Origin: an uncultured Mucilaginibacter sp.
Lineage (GTDB): Bacteria > Bacteroidota > Bacteroidia > Sphingobacteriales > Sphingobacteriaceae
Reading direction: 5' to 3'
DNA: 35,299 nucleotides
NCBI GenBank assembly: GCA_903915155.1
Contig: CAIWRU010000203.1
Location: 1 to 35,299 of the forward strand
Position numbers and translations under genes: made by a program. Positions 8,391 through 15,196 of the stretch are shown here, in pieces (the stretch's first letter is position 1; every line of letters starts with the position of its first letter). The notes beneath the pieces are model-generated. The model saw nothing but the letters and a program-made list of their open reading frames with translations, had not been told where the DNA came from and made no database searches.

Positions 8391-8398
8391 CAAATTTA
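8391..8398 (-). promoter_or_regulatory. Candidate -7 element of the toxin-antitoxin operon (TAAATTTG)
   Basis: The minus strand carries a full TAnnTTTG match with only 4 nt to the antitoxin ATG. No -33 TTTG was found. Confidence 0.4.
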
Positions 8399-8494
8399 CA
8401 AAAATTATTAGTTAATAAACACCACAAGCACTTGCTTTAGATTGTTACTGATTATTCACCAAAACAAAAAACATATATCCTAACTTTACCATAT

Positions 8495-9994
8495 ATGCTG
8501 CCACTACTTACATCCCCTCAAATTCGCGAAGCTGATGCTTATACCATAGCTAATGAGCCCATTACTTCAATTAATTTAATGGAGCGGGCGGCGAAGGCGT
8601 TTGTGGGCTGGTTTGTTAACCATTTCCCTGATAAGAACCAGGCGGTTTCCATTTACTGCGGTACGGGCAATAATGGCGGCGATGGCCTGGCTATTGCCCG
8701 CATGTTGTACGGCCATCATTACCGTGCTATAAATGTTAAAATAACCCGCTTTTCTGATAAGGCTTCGGATGATTTTAACGTAAACCTTAAACGACTGCAA
8801 AAGCTGCCTTTGATCGAGATAAAAAGCGGCGATGACCTGCCCACCGAAGAGAGCCCGGTTATAATTGATGCCATGCTGGGTAGTGGTTTGAACAAACCTT
8901 TGTCCGGCGATTACAAAAGAGTGGTGCAATACTTAAATAGCCTGGAAAAAACAGTAGTAGCGGTGGACATTCCTACCGGCTTTTTTGCGGAAGGCAAAAT
9001 AGACCCCAAAGCTGAAGTTTTAAGATCAGACCTGGTAATTACTTTTCAGCAAGCCAAAATAAATTTTTTGCTGCCCGAATCGGGGCCTTTTATGAATTGC
9101 TGGGAGGCGGTTAATATTGGTATTGATGAGGGTTTTGTGCACTCATTAGATTCGCCTTACCAGTTTGTTGCCGAGAAGGATATCCGCAGGTTGTTAAAAC
9201 CACGTCATAAATTTAGTAATAAAGGCACTTATGGACATGCGCTTATAGTTGCAGGGCAGGCTAAAACCATGGGAGCAGCATTGCTTTGTTCCTCGGCGTG
9301 TGCACATGCAGGTGCAGGGTTAACTACTGCCTGTGTGCCTGAAAGCGGCCTCATAGCCTTAAACAGTTACCTGCCTGAAATAATGGCAATTATACGGCAG
9401 GGTGATGATATGCCCGAGATTGGCTGGGATAAATTTACTTCGATGGGGATAGGCCCAGGACTGGGCGATGATGATAACTCACTGGTTTTATTAACTTATA
9501 TTTTTACCAATTACCGTAAACCGGTTGTTATTGATGCCGATGCACTTAATTTATTGGCAGCCCATAAACAACTTTGGGCGTTGATACCCGACGGTAGTAT
9601 TTTAACGCCGCATATGAAGGAGTTCGATCGTTTGTTTGGCGAACATGACAGCTGGTGGCGGCGTGTACAAACTGCTATTGAAAAGGCTAAGGAGCATAAG
9701 ATATGCATTGTGCTAAAAAATGACTATACCATAACGGCTACACCGGGCGGTAAAGCTTATTTTAATTCAAGCAGTAACGCGGCCATGGCCAGCGGTGGTA
9801 TGGGCGATGTGCTTACCGGCATAATAACCGCATTGCTTGCCCAAAAATATTCGCCAGAAGATGCCTGTATTATTGGTAATTATATTCATGGTAAAGCAGG
9901 TGATGAGCTGGCATTGCCCAACCGCATGAACGTAGTTCTACCGGGCAAGTTAATTACCCAGTTACCGGTTACTATGGCAAAATTCAGGGCATAA
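8495..9994 (+). CDS. nnr: Bifunctional NAD(P)H-hydrate epimerase / ADP-dependent NAD(P)H-hydrate dehydratase
   Basis: This 499-residue fusion repairs damaged NAD(P)HX. The N-terminal YjeF_N epimerase domain (about 1-215) contains the GTGNNGGDGLAIARML motif and VDIPTGF. The C-terminal ribokinase-like dehydratase domain (about 225-495) contains KGTYGHALIVAGQ, GIGPGLG, VIDADALN, LTPHMKEFDRL and the ASGGMGDVLTGIITALL motif with the catalytic Asp. The fused form is usual in bacteria (YjeF). The gene appears monocistronic, bounded by an intrinsic terminator on its 3' side. The sequence TAACTTTA at 8481-8488 may be a degenerate -7 element very close to the ATG. Confidence 0.95.
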   Translation: MLPLLTSPQIREADAYTIANEPITSINLMERAAKAFVGWFVNHFPDKNQAVSIYCGTGNNGGDGLAIARMLYGHHYRAINVKITRFSDKASDDFNVNLKRLQKLPLIEIKSGDDLPTEESPVIIDAMLGSGLNKPLSGDYKRVVQYLNSLEKTVVAVDIPTGFFAEGKIDPKAEVLRSDLVITFQQAKINFLLPESGPFMNCWEAVNIGIDEGFVHSLDSPYQFVAEKDIRRLLKPRHKFSNKGTYGHALIVAGQAKTMGAALLCSSACAHAGAGLTTACVPESGLIALNSYLPEIMAIIRQGDDMPEIGWDKFTSMGIGPGLGDDDNSLVLLTYIFTNYRKPVVIDADALNLLAAHKQLWALIPDGSILTPHMKEFDRLFGEHDSWWRRVQTAIEKAKEHKICIVLKNDYTITATPGGKAYFNSSSNAAMASGGMGDVLTGIITALLAQKYSPEDACIIGNYIHGKAGDELALPNRMNVVLPGKLITQLPVTMAKFRA

Positions 9995-9996
9995 AA

Positions 9997-10027
9997 AAAA
10001 CGGTTGCAAGTATTACACAACCGTTTT
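9997..10027 (+). terminator. Intrinsic terminator after nnr
   Basis: AAAACGGTTG and CAACCGTTTT form a 10-bp stem around an 11-nt loop. It begins 2 nt after the stop codon, and the 3' arm supplies the T run. Confidence 0.85.
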
Positions 10028-10042
10028 CTATTAACTATTAAC

Positions 10043-10146
10043 TGATCTTATAAAGAACTAATACTTCAACTTAGTGTATATAAGACGCACATGGTATCTT
10101 ATATGTTACAAAAACGGAAGAAGAAAATTATTGTTTTATAAGATCA
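10043..10146. repeat. Nested inverted repeats between nnr and the anti-sigma gene
   Basis: TGATCTTATAAA (10043-10054) and TTTATAAGATCA (10135-10146) are exact 12-bp inverted copies. Inside them ATATAAGA (10078-10085) and TCTTATAT (10097-10104) form a second stem. The element occupies the space between two convergent genes. I saw no target-site duplication and no coding capacity. Confidence 0.6.
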
Positions 10147-10210
10147 TTATAATCAGCACCTGAAGGGGCGATTTTAACTTTTTTTAACAAATATTAGTAT
10201 TTGTTGAGGT

Positions 10211-11038
10211 TTAATAGTTGCCTATTACCATCATTTCGTCCATAGTAGGGTTTACACTGCCACCGCGTGGTTCAAGTGTTACCGCGAAAGCCTGTGGTGC
10301 GACTACTGAACCCATTTCTTTCATTTCGACACTGTCGGCATCAGTTTTATCAAATACACCTAAGCTAACCGGTTTTTTATCTACAATAGCCCATAATTGG
10401 TATTGATGACCTTTGTCATTCTTAGGCATATCCACATTTGCCATATCAAGTATCACCTTCTTTTTTTCGGGGTTGAAGGCAACGACTATTGAAGCTGTAT
10501 TTGGCGCGTGTACAGTTGGATTCAGTTTAATAAATTTAAAAGAAGGATCGCGGTAAACACTTAATTGGCGATCCATAAATTTAACCGTACTTGTAAAATG
10601 CTGGTTGGTTGAATTTAAAGCGATCAATTGTGTATTCGCGTTATCCAGTTTATTCGACAAATTTACAACCACTACCACGCTGGCTATTAATAACGCCAAA
10701 CACGCAGCAAAAGCATATTTGTAAAAGTTATTTTGCTTTGGCGGGGTTAAGGTAACCACGTTATTTTTAACAGGCTTTGCTTTTGTAGGGAAATTATTAT
10801 CATCGGCCAGGTTAACAACAAGGCTGTTTAATATTCTGTCGCGCATGTGTTCTGTTGGCTCAATAGCATTTTCAGCAGCATATAATTCCATTGAACGCTC
10901 TATCTCCTCCAACTCGGCCTTAATTGCCGGATGTTTGGATGCCATCTCCTCCACCTGCAACTTTTCGGCCGGGCTTACATCGCCCAAAACGTAAAGTTCC
11001 AATATCCCTGATTCAATATATGCTTTAATATCTTCCAC
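10211..11038 (-). CDS. Anti-sigma factor, RskA-like
   Basis: The 275-residue protein is a membrane-bound regulator that would hold the adjacent ECF sigma factor inactive. An N-terminal anti-sigma domain of about 75 residues begins with IKAYIESGILELYVLGDVSP. One transmembrane helix follows (about 107-127, YAFAACLALLIASVVVVV). The C-terminal RskA-type extracytoplasmic domain contains PNTASIVVAFNPEKKKVILDM, then GHQYQLWAIVDKKPVSLGVF and FAVTLEPRGGS. The topology fits a cytoplasmic sigma-binding domain and a periplasmic sensor. The gene starts 11 nt after the sigma factor stop, so the two are co-transcribed. The signal sensed cannot be told from the sequence. Confidence 0.9.
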   Translation of the reverse strand: MEDIKAYIESGILELYVLGDVSPAEKLQVEEMASKHPAIKAELEEIERSMELYAAENAIEPTEHMRDRILNSLVVNLADDNNFPTKAKPVKNNVVTLTPPKQNNFYKYAFAACLALLIASVVVVVNLSNKLDNANTQLIALNSTNQHFTSTVKFMDRQLSVYRDPSFKFIKLNPTVHAPNTASIVVAFNPEKKKVILDMANVDMPKNDKGHQYQLWAIVDKKPVSLGVFDKTDADSVEMKEMGSVVAPQAFAVTLEPRGGSVNPTMDEMMVIGNY

Positions 11039-11049
11039 TTATCAACTTT

Positions 11050-11601
11050 TCAATTAAAATGTTTCCTAAGCTGTAGTATAGCCATTCTTAAACGGGTTTT
11101 TATGGTGCCAAGCGGTATGCCTAACTCATCGGCAGCTTCCACGTGGGTGTAACCTTTAAAATAAACCAATTCAAGGATTAGCTTCTGTTCGGGCTTTAGC
11201 GTTTGCACTAAGTCTTTGATGCCCAGCAGCTCGGGTTTGTAAACCGTATTCCTTTGTTCGTCTATGAAAGTTACGTTATTTTCGAGTTCCTGGTTTTTAT
11301 TCTGGTTCTTAAAATCTTTCGAGCGAAGTTTATCAATAGCCAAATGGCGCGCAATATTTACCATCCAGGTAAACAAACGGCCCTTTTCGGTACTATAGCT
11401 CGAGAAGGAGTGCCATATTTTTACAAAGGTTTCCTGTAAAACATCTTCGGCAGTGGCAGTATCGGTTATGATCCTTGATATTACACCAAATAACGATGAG
11501 GAATACATGTCATACAATGCTTCCACCGCGATTTTTTCACGGTTTTTTAGTGCGGACACTAGTTCCTCTTCCGATAATGATATTTTACTTCTCCTGGTCA
11601 A
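11050..11601 (-). CDS. ECF-type RNA polymerase sigma factor (SigK-like)
   Basis: The 183-residue protein has sigma region 2 (about 25-95, AVEALYDMYSSSLFGVISRI, then AEDVLQETFVKIWHSFSSY and FTWMVNIARHLAIDKLRS) and region 4 (about 125-180, with LELVYFKGYTHVEAADELGI, then PLGTIKTRLRMAILQLRKHF). It directs RNA polymerase to a small regulon and is expected to be held by the anti-sigma protein encoded next. The only in-frame start near the expected N-terminus is a TTG at 11601; the RRSKISLSEEEL segment right after it fits the family. An AGGAG sequence lies just inside the reading frame. It lies 26 nt downstream of lipA on the same strand, so read-through from lipA is possible. Confidence 0.92.
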   Translation of the reverse strand: MTRRSKISLSEEELVSALKNREKIAVEALYDMYSSSLFGVISRIITDTATAEDVLQETFVKIWHSFSSYSTEKGRLFTWMVNIARHLAIDKLRSKDFKNQNKNQELENNVTFIDEQRNTVYKPELLGIKDLVQTLKPEQKLILELVYFKGYTHVEAADELGIPLGTIKTRLRMAILQLRKHFN

Positions 11602-11627
11602 AGTGCGGTGAAGATATGAAGGAATAA

Positions 11628-12506
11628 TTAAATTTCAAACAAGTGTTTTTCAGCATGATATGATGACCGGACTAACGGCCCGCTTTCAACATATCTAAAA
11701 CCCTTATCGAGACCAATTTGTTTGTAAAATTTAAATTGATCGGGATGTATCCAGTCGATAACAGGGTGGTGGTTGCGTGTTGGCTGTAAATATTGACCCA
11801 GGGTTAATATTTGTACGCCTGCGTTTAACAGGTCGTCCATTGCTTCCAAAACGTCTGCTTCTGTTTCGCCCAAACCCAACATAATGCCCGATTTTGTGCG
11901 CAAGCCTGCTTTGGCAATATGACTAAGCGCTTCAAGGCTGCGGTCGTATTTAGCCTGTATGCGTACTTCTTTTGTTAAGCGGCGAACCGTTTCAAGGTTA
12001 TGCGATACAACTTCGGGCCTTGTTTCCAACACGCGCTCCAGGTTTTCCCACACCCCTCTAAAATCGGGCAATAAAGTTTCTAAAGTAGTTTCTGGGCTTT
12101 CACGACGGATAGCGTTAATAGTTTCGGCCCAGATTATTGAACCACCATCTTTCAGGTCATCACGGTCGACCGATGTAATAACACAATGCTTAACCTGCAT
12201 CAGTTTAACCGAGTTTGCCACACGGTTAGGCTCATCCATATCAACTGCCAGCGGCCTGCCTGTAGCCACCGCGCAAAATGAACATGAGCGGGTGCAGATG
12301 TTACCCAATATCATAAAGGTAGCTGTACCAGCGCCCCAGCATTCGCCCATGTTTGGGCAATTGCCGCTCTCGCAAATGGTATGCAGCTTATGTGTATCAA
12401 CCAAACTGCGCACCTGGGCATATTCTTTCCCAACGGGTAACTTTACCCTAAGCCAATCGGGCTTGCGGTTAACAGGTGCAGCAGGAACTACCGGCAATTC
12501 AATCAT
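11628..12506 (-). CDS. lipA: Lipoyl synthase
   Basis: LipA is a radical SAM enzyme that inserts two sulfurs into protein-bound octanoyl groups to make lipoyl cofactors of 2-oxoacid dehydrogenases and the glycine cleavage system. At 292 residues it is full length. The auxiliary cluster cysteines are C45, C50 and C56 ([12 protein letters not shown]). The radical SAM cluster cysteines are C71, C75 and C78 (CTRSCSFC). The conserved C-terminal RSSYHAE motif, whose first Ser ligates the auxiliary cluster, is present. TACATTTG ends 4 nt before the ATG, suggesting a nearly leaderless transcript. No lipB is visible nearby. The divergent neighbour is osmC. Confidence 0.97.
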   Translation of the reverse strand: MIELPVVPAAPVNRKPDWLRVKLPVGKEYAQVRSLVDTHKLHTICESGNCPNMGECWGAGTATFMILGNICTRSCSFCAVATGRPLAVDMDEPNRVANSVKLMQVKHCVITSVDRDDLKDGGSIIWAETINAIRRESPETTLETLLPDFRGVWENLERVLETRPEVVSHNLETVRRLTKEVRIQAKYDRSLEALSHIAKAGLRTKSGIMLGLGETEADVLEAMDDLLNAGVQILTLGQYLQPTRNHHPVIDWIHPDQFKFYKQIGLDKGFRYVESGPLVRSSYHAEKHLFEI

Positions 12507-12510
12507 AGTA

Positions 12511-12518
12511 CAAATGTA
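12511..12518 (-). promoter_or_regulatory. Candidate -7 element of lipA (TACATTTG)
   Basis: A full TAnnTTTG match lies 4 nt before the lipA ATG on the minus strand. No -33 TTTG was found. Confidence 0.4.
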
Positions 12519-12530
12519 TGTAAAAACTCA

Positions 12531-12671
12531 GCCCCCTAACCCCCTGAAGGGGGAATATTAGCATATTTATTACTTCAATATTACAGATTAATTTTTTTCT
12601 GCCTAGAAATTATCATTCATAAATATAAATTTGCCTTATCCTTAAGCTCCCCCTTTAGGGGGCTGGGGGGC
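12531..12671. repeat. CCCCCT/AGGGGG inverted repeat bracketing the lipA-osmC promoter region
   Basis: The 12532-12553 arm (CCCCCTAACCCCCT then GAAGGGGG) and the 12649-12670 arm (CCCCCTTTAGGGGG then CTGGGGGG) are inverted copies matching at about 19 of 22 positions. Each arm is itself a small palindrome (CCCCCTGAAGGGGG and CCCCCTTTAGGGGG). The right arm ends 3 nt before the osmC ATG. Similar CCCCCTAACCCCCT intergenic repeats occur in many Bacteroidetes genomes. Confidence 0.85.
12626..12633 (+). promoter_or_regulatory. Candidate -7 element of osmC (TAAATTTG)
   Basis: This full TAnnTTTG match on the plus strand would start transcription near 12640. The right arm of the C/G repeat would then lie inside the osmC leader. 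Confidence 0.45.
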
Positions 12672-12673
12672 AA

Positions 12674-13075
12674 ATGGCAACAATAGACTCTACCTACCTT
12701 GGCGACTTACGCACCGAGGCTACTCACCTGCAATCAGGCACTAAAATTATTACCGACGCACCTACCGATAACCAGGGCAAAGGCGAAGCTTTTTCACCAA
12801 CCGACCTGCTGGCCGAATCGCTGGCGAGCTGTATGCTAACCACTATGGCTATTTTAGGGGGTAAGCAAGGCATAACTATTGATGGCACCACCTGCGAGGT
12901 AACCAAAATTATGGCAGCTAACCCGCGCCGCGTTGCCGAAGTGGTGATCAATTTTAAATTTCCGAAGGAATATACTGATACGGAAAAGAAAATACTGGAA
13001 GATAGTGCCTACGGTTGTCCCGTGGCTGTTAGCCTGCACCCTGACCTGAAAAAGACGGTTAATTTTGGGTGGTAA
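12674..13075 (+). CDS. OsmC/Ohr family peroxiredoxin
   Basis: This 133-residue protein belongs to the OsmC group of thiol peroxidases, which reduce organic hydroperoxides. The two catalytic cysteines are in LASCMLTTM (C53) and AYGCPVAVSLHPDL (C115), spaced as the family requires. FSPTDLLAESLASC is the conserved helix carrying the first cysteine. A third cysteine, C74, is not conserved in the motif. It is divergent from lipA and next to the bacilliredoxin-like ytxJ, consistent with a thiol-redox neighbourhood. The ATG directly follows a G-rich repeat that happens to place GGGGGG 4-9 nt upstream of the start codon. Confidence 0.93.
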   Translation: MATIDSTYLGDLRTEATHLQSGTKIITDAPTDNQGKGEAFSPTDLLAESLASCMLTTMAILGGKQGITIDGTTCEVTKIMAANPRRVAEVVINFKFPKEYTDTEKKILEDSAYGCPVAVSLHPDLKKTVNFGW

Positions 13076-13080
13076 TATAT

Positions 13081-13155
13081 AAGTCTTAAGTCTAGAGTTC
13101 TAAGTCTTAAGTCGAAGAAGTGAACTTTGGACTAAAGACTCTGGACTTTAGACTA
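13081..13155. repeat. Imperfect inverted repeat of AAGTCTTAAGTC / GACTTTAGACT units
   Basis: Units such as AAGTCTTAAGTC on the left and GACTTTAGACTAG on the right form an imperfect inverted repeat; I count about 24 of 33 positions complementary. It fills the gap between the convergent osmC and ytxJ genes and includes the last codons and stop of ytxJ. Confidence 0.65.
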
Positions 13156-13477
13156 GTACTTCAAGCGCTTCTTCAACGGAAATACCGCCGTGCGATTGAT
13201 CGAGGATACATTCGCCGTCCTTAATTAAAAGCATTTGCGGTGATTCATGGTGTACCTGGAAGTCCTGGGCCACCAGGCTTGATATGTCGCGGTATTTTAT
13301 CAAATCCAAAAAGTATAGGGGCATATCGGCAGGCAGCTTGTCCATATCCATCTCAAAGCGCCTCTTAGCCATCATGCTGATAGAGCAACGTGTGCTGTGC
13401 TTAAAAATTAAGCTATAGCCTTCATTTTGCTTTATAGCTTCTACCTGATCCGCCGAATCCAACGATTTCCAATTCAT
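13148..13477 (-). CDS. ytxJ: Bacillithiol system redox-active protein YtxJ (monothiol bacilliredoxin-like)
   Basis: This 109-residue thioredoxin-fold protein matches the YtxJ (DUF2847) family. It carries the single active-site cysteine in FKHSTRCSISMMAKRRF (C31), where dithiol family members have a CPxS/CxxC type site. VHHESPQMLLIKDGE supplies the cis-Pro loop and final strands. In bacillithiol-making bacteria these proteins remove bacillithiol from mixed disulfides; Bacteroidetes make bacillithiol. The last two residues and the stop are encoded by repeat DNA (13081-13155), so the C-terminus has probably been set by repeat insertion. TACTTTTG ends 5 nt before the ATG. Confidence 0.85.
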   Translation of the reverse strand: MNWKSLDSADQVEAIKQNEGYSLIFKHSTRCSISMMAKRRFEMDMDKLPADMPLYFLDLIKYRDISSLVAQDFQVHHESPQMLLIKDGECILDQSHGGISVEEALEVLV

Positions 13478-13482
13478 AACAA

Positions 13483-13490
13483 CAAAAGTA
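13483..13490 (-). promoter_or_regulatory. Candidate -7 element of ytxJ (TACTTTTG)
   Basis: A full TAnnTTTG match on the minus strand, 5 nt before the ATG. No -33 TTTG was found. Confidence 0.4.
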
Positions 13491-13571
13491 GGATGTTAAT
13501 GCCTGTATAACGTAATTACAGTGTAAACCTGCATTTAGTTTTAAGCAATTGATAATAAGATGACAATAAAA

Positions 13572-13682
13572 TTAGCGGCCGCGCTGTGGGTATGTGTTAT
13601 ACGCAGGGCACAATTTGTTTGAGCATGAAGCAAGGGTGCCTAATGCTAAAGCTATAACAGCTATGTAAAGTATCTTTTTCAT
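13572..13682 (-). CDS. Small lipoprotein (36 residues)
   Basis: A short reading frame begins MKKILYIAVIALALGTLASC, a textbook lipoprotein signal with a lipobox ending LASC at Cys20. The mature part is only 17 residues (CSNKLCPAYNTYPQRGR) and has a second cysteine. Two further in-frame ATGs at 13688 and 13694 would add 2 or 4 residues; I chose the one giving the usual MKK n-region. It starts 17-29 nt downstream of the ribH stop on the same strand and is probably co-transcribed. Very small CPAY-containing lipoproteins occur in other Bacteroidetes; no function is known to me. Confidence 0.7.
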   Translation of the reverse strand: MKKILYIAVIALALGTLASCSNKLCPAYNTYPQRGR

Positions 13683-13711
13683 TTTCATTACCATATCAGT
13701 TTTTACGCAAA

Positions 13712-14206
13712 TTATGCTTTTAAAGTTTCAGCAAGATACGCCATTTTTATTGCAGTTACAGCGCCCTCTTCGCCTTTATTACCATGTTTGCCGCCGGCCC
13801 TGTCAATGGCCTGTTGTTGGTTATCGGTAGTTAATACACCAAATATAACCGGTTTTGAATATTTTATGGCTACGTTGCTTATACCGTTGGCTACGGCATT
13901 ACAAATAAAATCAAAATGCCTTGTTTCGCCCTGAATAACACAGCCTAAACATATTACAGCATCTAATTTATGATTTTTTAATAACAAATCGGCACCCGAT
14001 GTTAATTCGAAACTACCGGGAACGGGATAGGAGAATAGGTTTTTCTTAAGCGCACCGTGCTCCAACAGGCTTTGATAGGCACCTTGATATAAGGCATCGG
14101 TTATTTCGCGGTTCCATTCGGCAACCACAATGCCAAAGCGGTATGGCTTGGCCGATGGTATCTCGCTGCCTGAAAAATCGCTTAAGTTTTTATGCTGGCT
14201 GGACAT
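13712..14206 (-). CDS. ribH: 6,7-dimethyl-8-ribityllumazine synthase
   Basis: RibH condenses 5-amino-6-ribitylamino-uracil with 3,4-dihydroxy-2-butanone 4-phosphate, the penultimate step of riboflavin synthesis. At 164 residues it is full length. Family motifs are FGIVVAEWNREIT, PGSFELTSGADLLL, CLGCVIQGETRHFDFICNAV with the catalytic His near 97, FGVLTTDNQQQAIDRAG and GNKGEEGAVTAIKMA. No other riboflavin gene or FMN riboswitch is visible nearby. It lies downstream of the TPR gene on the same strand, and the whole 105-nt spacer between them is a long inverted repeat. Confidence 0.97.
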   Translation of the reverse strand: MSSQHKNLSDFSGSEIPSAKPYRFGIVVAEWNREITDALYQGAYQSLLEHGALKKNLFSYPVPGSFELTSGADLLLKNHKLDAVICLGCVIQGETRHFDFICNAVANGISNVAIKYSKPVIFGVLTTDNQQQAIDRAGGKHGNKGEEGAVTAIKMAYLAETLKA

Positions 14207-14208
14207 TC

Positions 14209-14309
14209 TTATTTCGGATTTCGAATTTTCAATTTCGGATTTTGCTTTTAAAGCGGCGAAAATTTCAATTTAAATAAATTCGAAATTGAAAATCCGAAAT
14301 CCGAAATAA
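14209..14309. repeat. 29-bp inverted repeat (ATTTCGGATTTCGAA family) filling the TPR-ribH spacer
   Basis: The arms 14209-14237 and 14281-14309 are inverted copies with one mismatch in 29. The 43-nt centre also holds a small palindromic stretch (GCTTTTAAAGC). The element starts 2 nt from the ribH ATG and ends 2 nt from the stop codon of the upstream gene. ATTTCGGATTT-type intergenic repeats are common in Bacteroidetes. Confidence 0.9.
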
Positions 14310-14311
14310 AA

Positions 14312-14992
14312 CTACATCTGCGCTTCGGCGCGGGCAATATATTCGTCGATATTTTGTGCTTCGGTGCTGGTGTAGTAATCGCTCTTTATTTTTTTGTAGG
14401 TTTCGTCAGCATCTTTAAAATTCTTTTCAGCTTCATAAACAAGGCCTAATTTTTTAAGGTACAATGGCGACAGGAATTTATTTTTAGCCATATCAGCAGC
14501 CTTTTTAAAGTAAGTTTCGGCCTTGTCGTAATTTTTCAATTCAACATAAGCATCACCTGTACTGCCTAAAGCTTCGGCGGCAACCATGCTGTCATCGCCG
14601 TGGTAGTTGGTCAGGTCCTCGATGGCTTTGCTGTATTGGCCTTTATTTAAGTAAGCTACGCCTAAGTAGAAATAAGCAAGGTTTGCAGATTTTGTGCTGC
14701 CGTAATCGCTTATTATTTTTTCAAAGCCAGGATAACCGGCGTCGCCGTTAATGGCTTTGTCCCAGTCTTTTTTCTCCCAGTAATCCTGTGCAGCGTGCAT
14801 TTTGTTCGCTGCCTCAATTTCACGGGGTGCCAGGTATAAATTTAAATATATTAAGTAACCCGCAACCAGTAATATAACGGCTGCAATTATAAATAATAAG
14901 CTTTTTTGGTTCTCGCGCACAAAATTGCCTGTTTTCCCCAATCCGTTACCGGTTTCTAAAACAATCTTTGTGTTATCCTGCATTTTGGTCAT
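14312..14992 (-). CDS. Membrane-anchored tetratricopeptide repeat protein (YfgM/BamD-like layout)
   Basis: This 226-residue protein has a short cytoplasmic N-terminus and one transmembrane helix (about 31-50, LLFIIAAVILLVAGYLIYL). A mostly helical periplasmic part contains TPR units, for example NLAYFYLGVAYLNKGQYSKA, AEALGSTGDAYVELKNYDKA and SPLYLKKLGLVYEAEKNFKD. The single N-terminal anchor followed by TPRs resembles YfgM, which binds the Sec translocon and assists periplasmic chaperones; that role is only an analogy. It is the first gene of a probable unit with ribH. Translation could begin at the ATG at 14992 or at the ATG three codons later. Confidence 0.82.
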   Translation of the reverse strand: MTKMQDNTKIVLETGNGLGKTGNFVRENQKSLLFIIAAVILLVAGYLIYLNLYLAPREIEAANKMHAAQDYWEKKDWDKAINGDAGYPGFEKIISDYGSTKSANLAYFYLGVAYLNKGQYSKAIEDLTNYHGDDSMVAAEALGSTGDAYVELKNYDKAETYFKKAADMAKNKFLSPLYLKKLGLVYEAEKNFKDADETYKKIKSDYYTSTEAQNIDEYIARAEAQM

Positions 14993-15065
14993 TTCTATTC
15001 TAAAATTAAGTTTGCAAACTTACGGTTTTATAATTTTTTCACAATACCTTTTGTATTAATTATTT

Positions 15066-15167
15066 AGTGAGTGAGTGGTTTAGTTGGTAAATAGCTATAA
15101 ATCACGGATTTTTTATTGGTTAATTCCCCACAATCGCTTAATCACTCATTCGCTATTCACTCAATCA
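15066..15167. repeat. GAGTGA/TCACTC repeat upstream of recF
   Basis: GTGAGTGAGTGG near 15067 faces AATCACTCATTCGCT (15140-15154) and ATTCACTCAATCA (15155-15167) in inverted orientation. The 15-mer AATCACTCATTCGCT is identical to 4961-4975 in the uvrA leader, so this is a second, more degraded member of that family. Confidence 0.7.
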
Positions 15168-15196
15168 AAAAACAAATCGCTAATTTTACCCACCAC

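Noticed and set aside
13712..14310. FMN riboswitch upstream of ribH
   Set aside because: The spacer consists entirely of the ATTTCGGATTT inverted repeat and lacks the RFN element's conserved G-rich stems.
15116..15196. N-terminal extension of recF from a TTG
   Set aside because: It is repeat-derived sequence; the conserved RecF start MYLQQLSVINFKNY begins at 15197.
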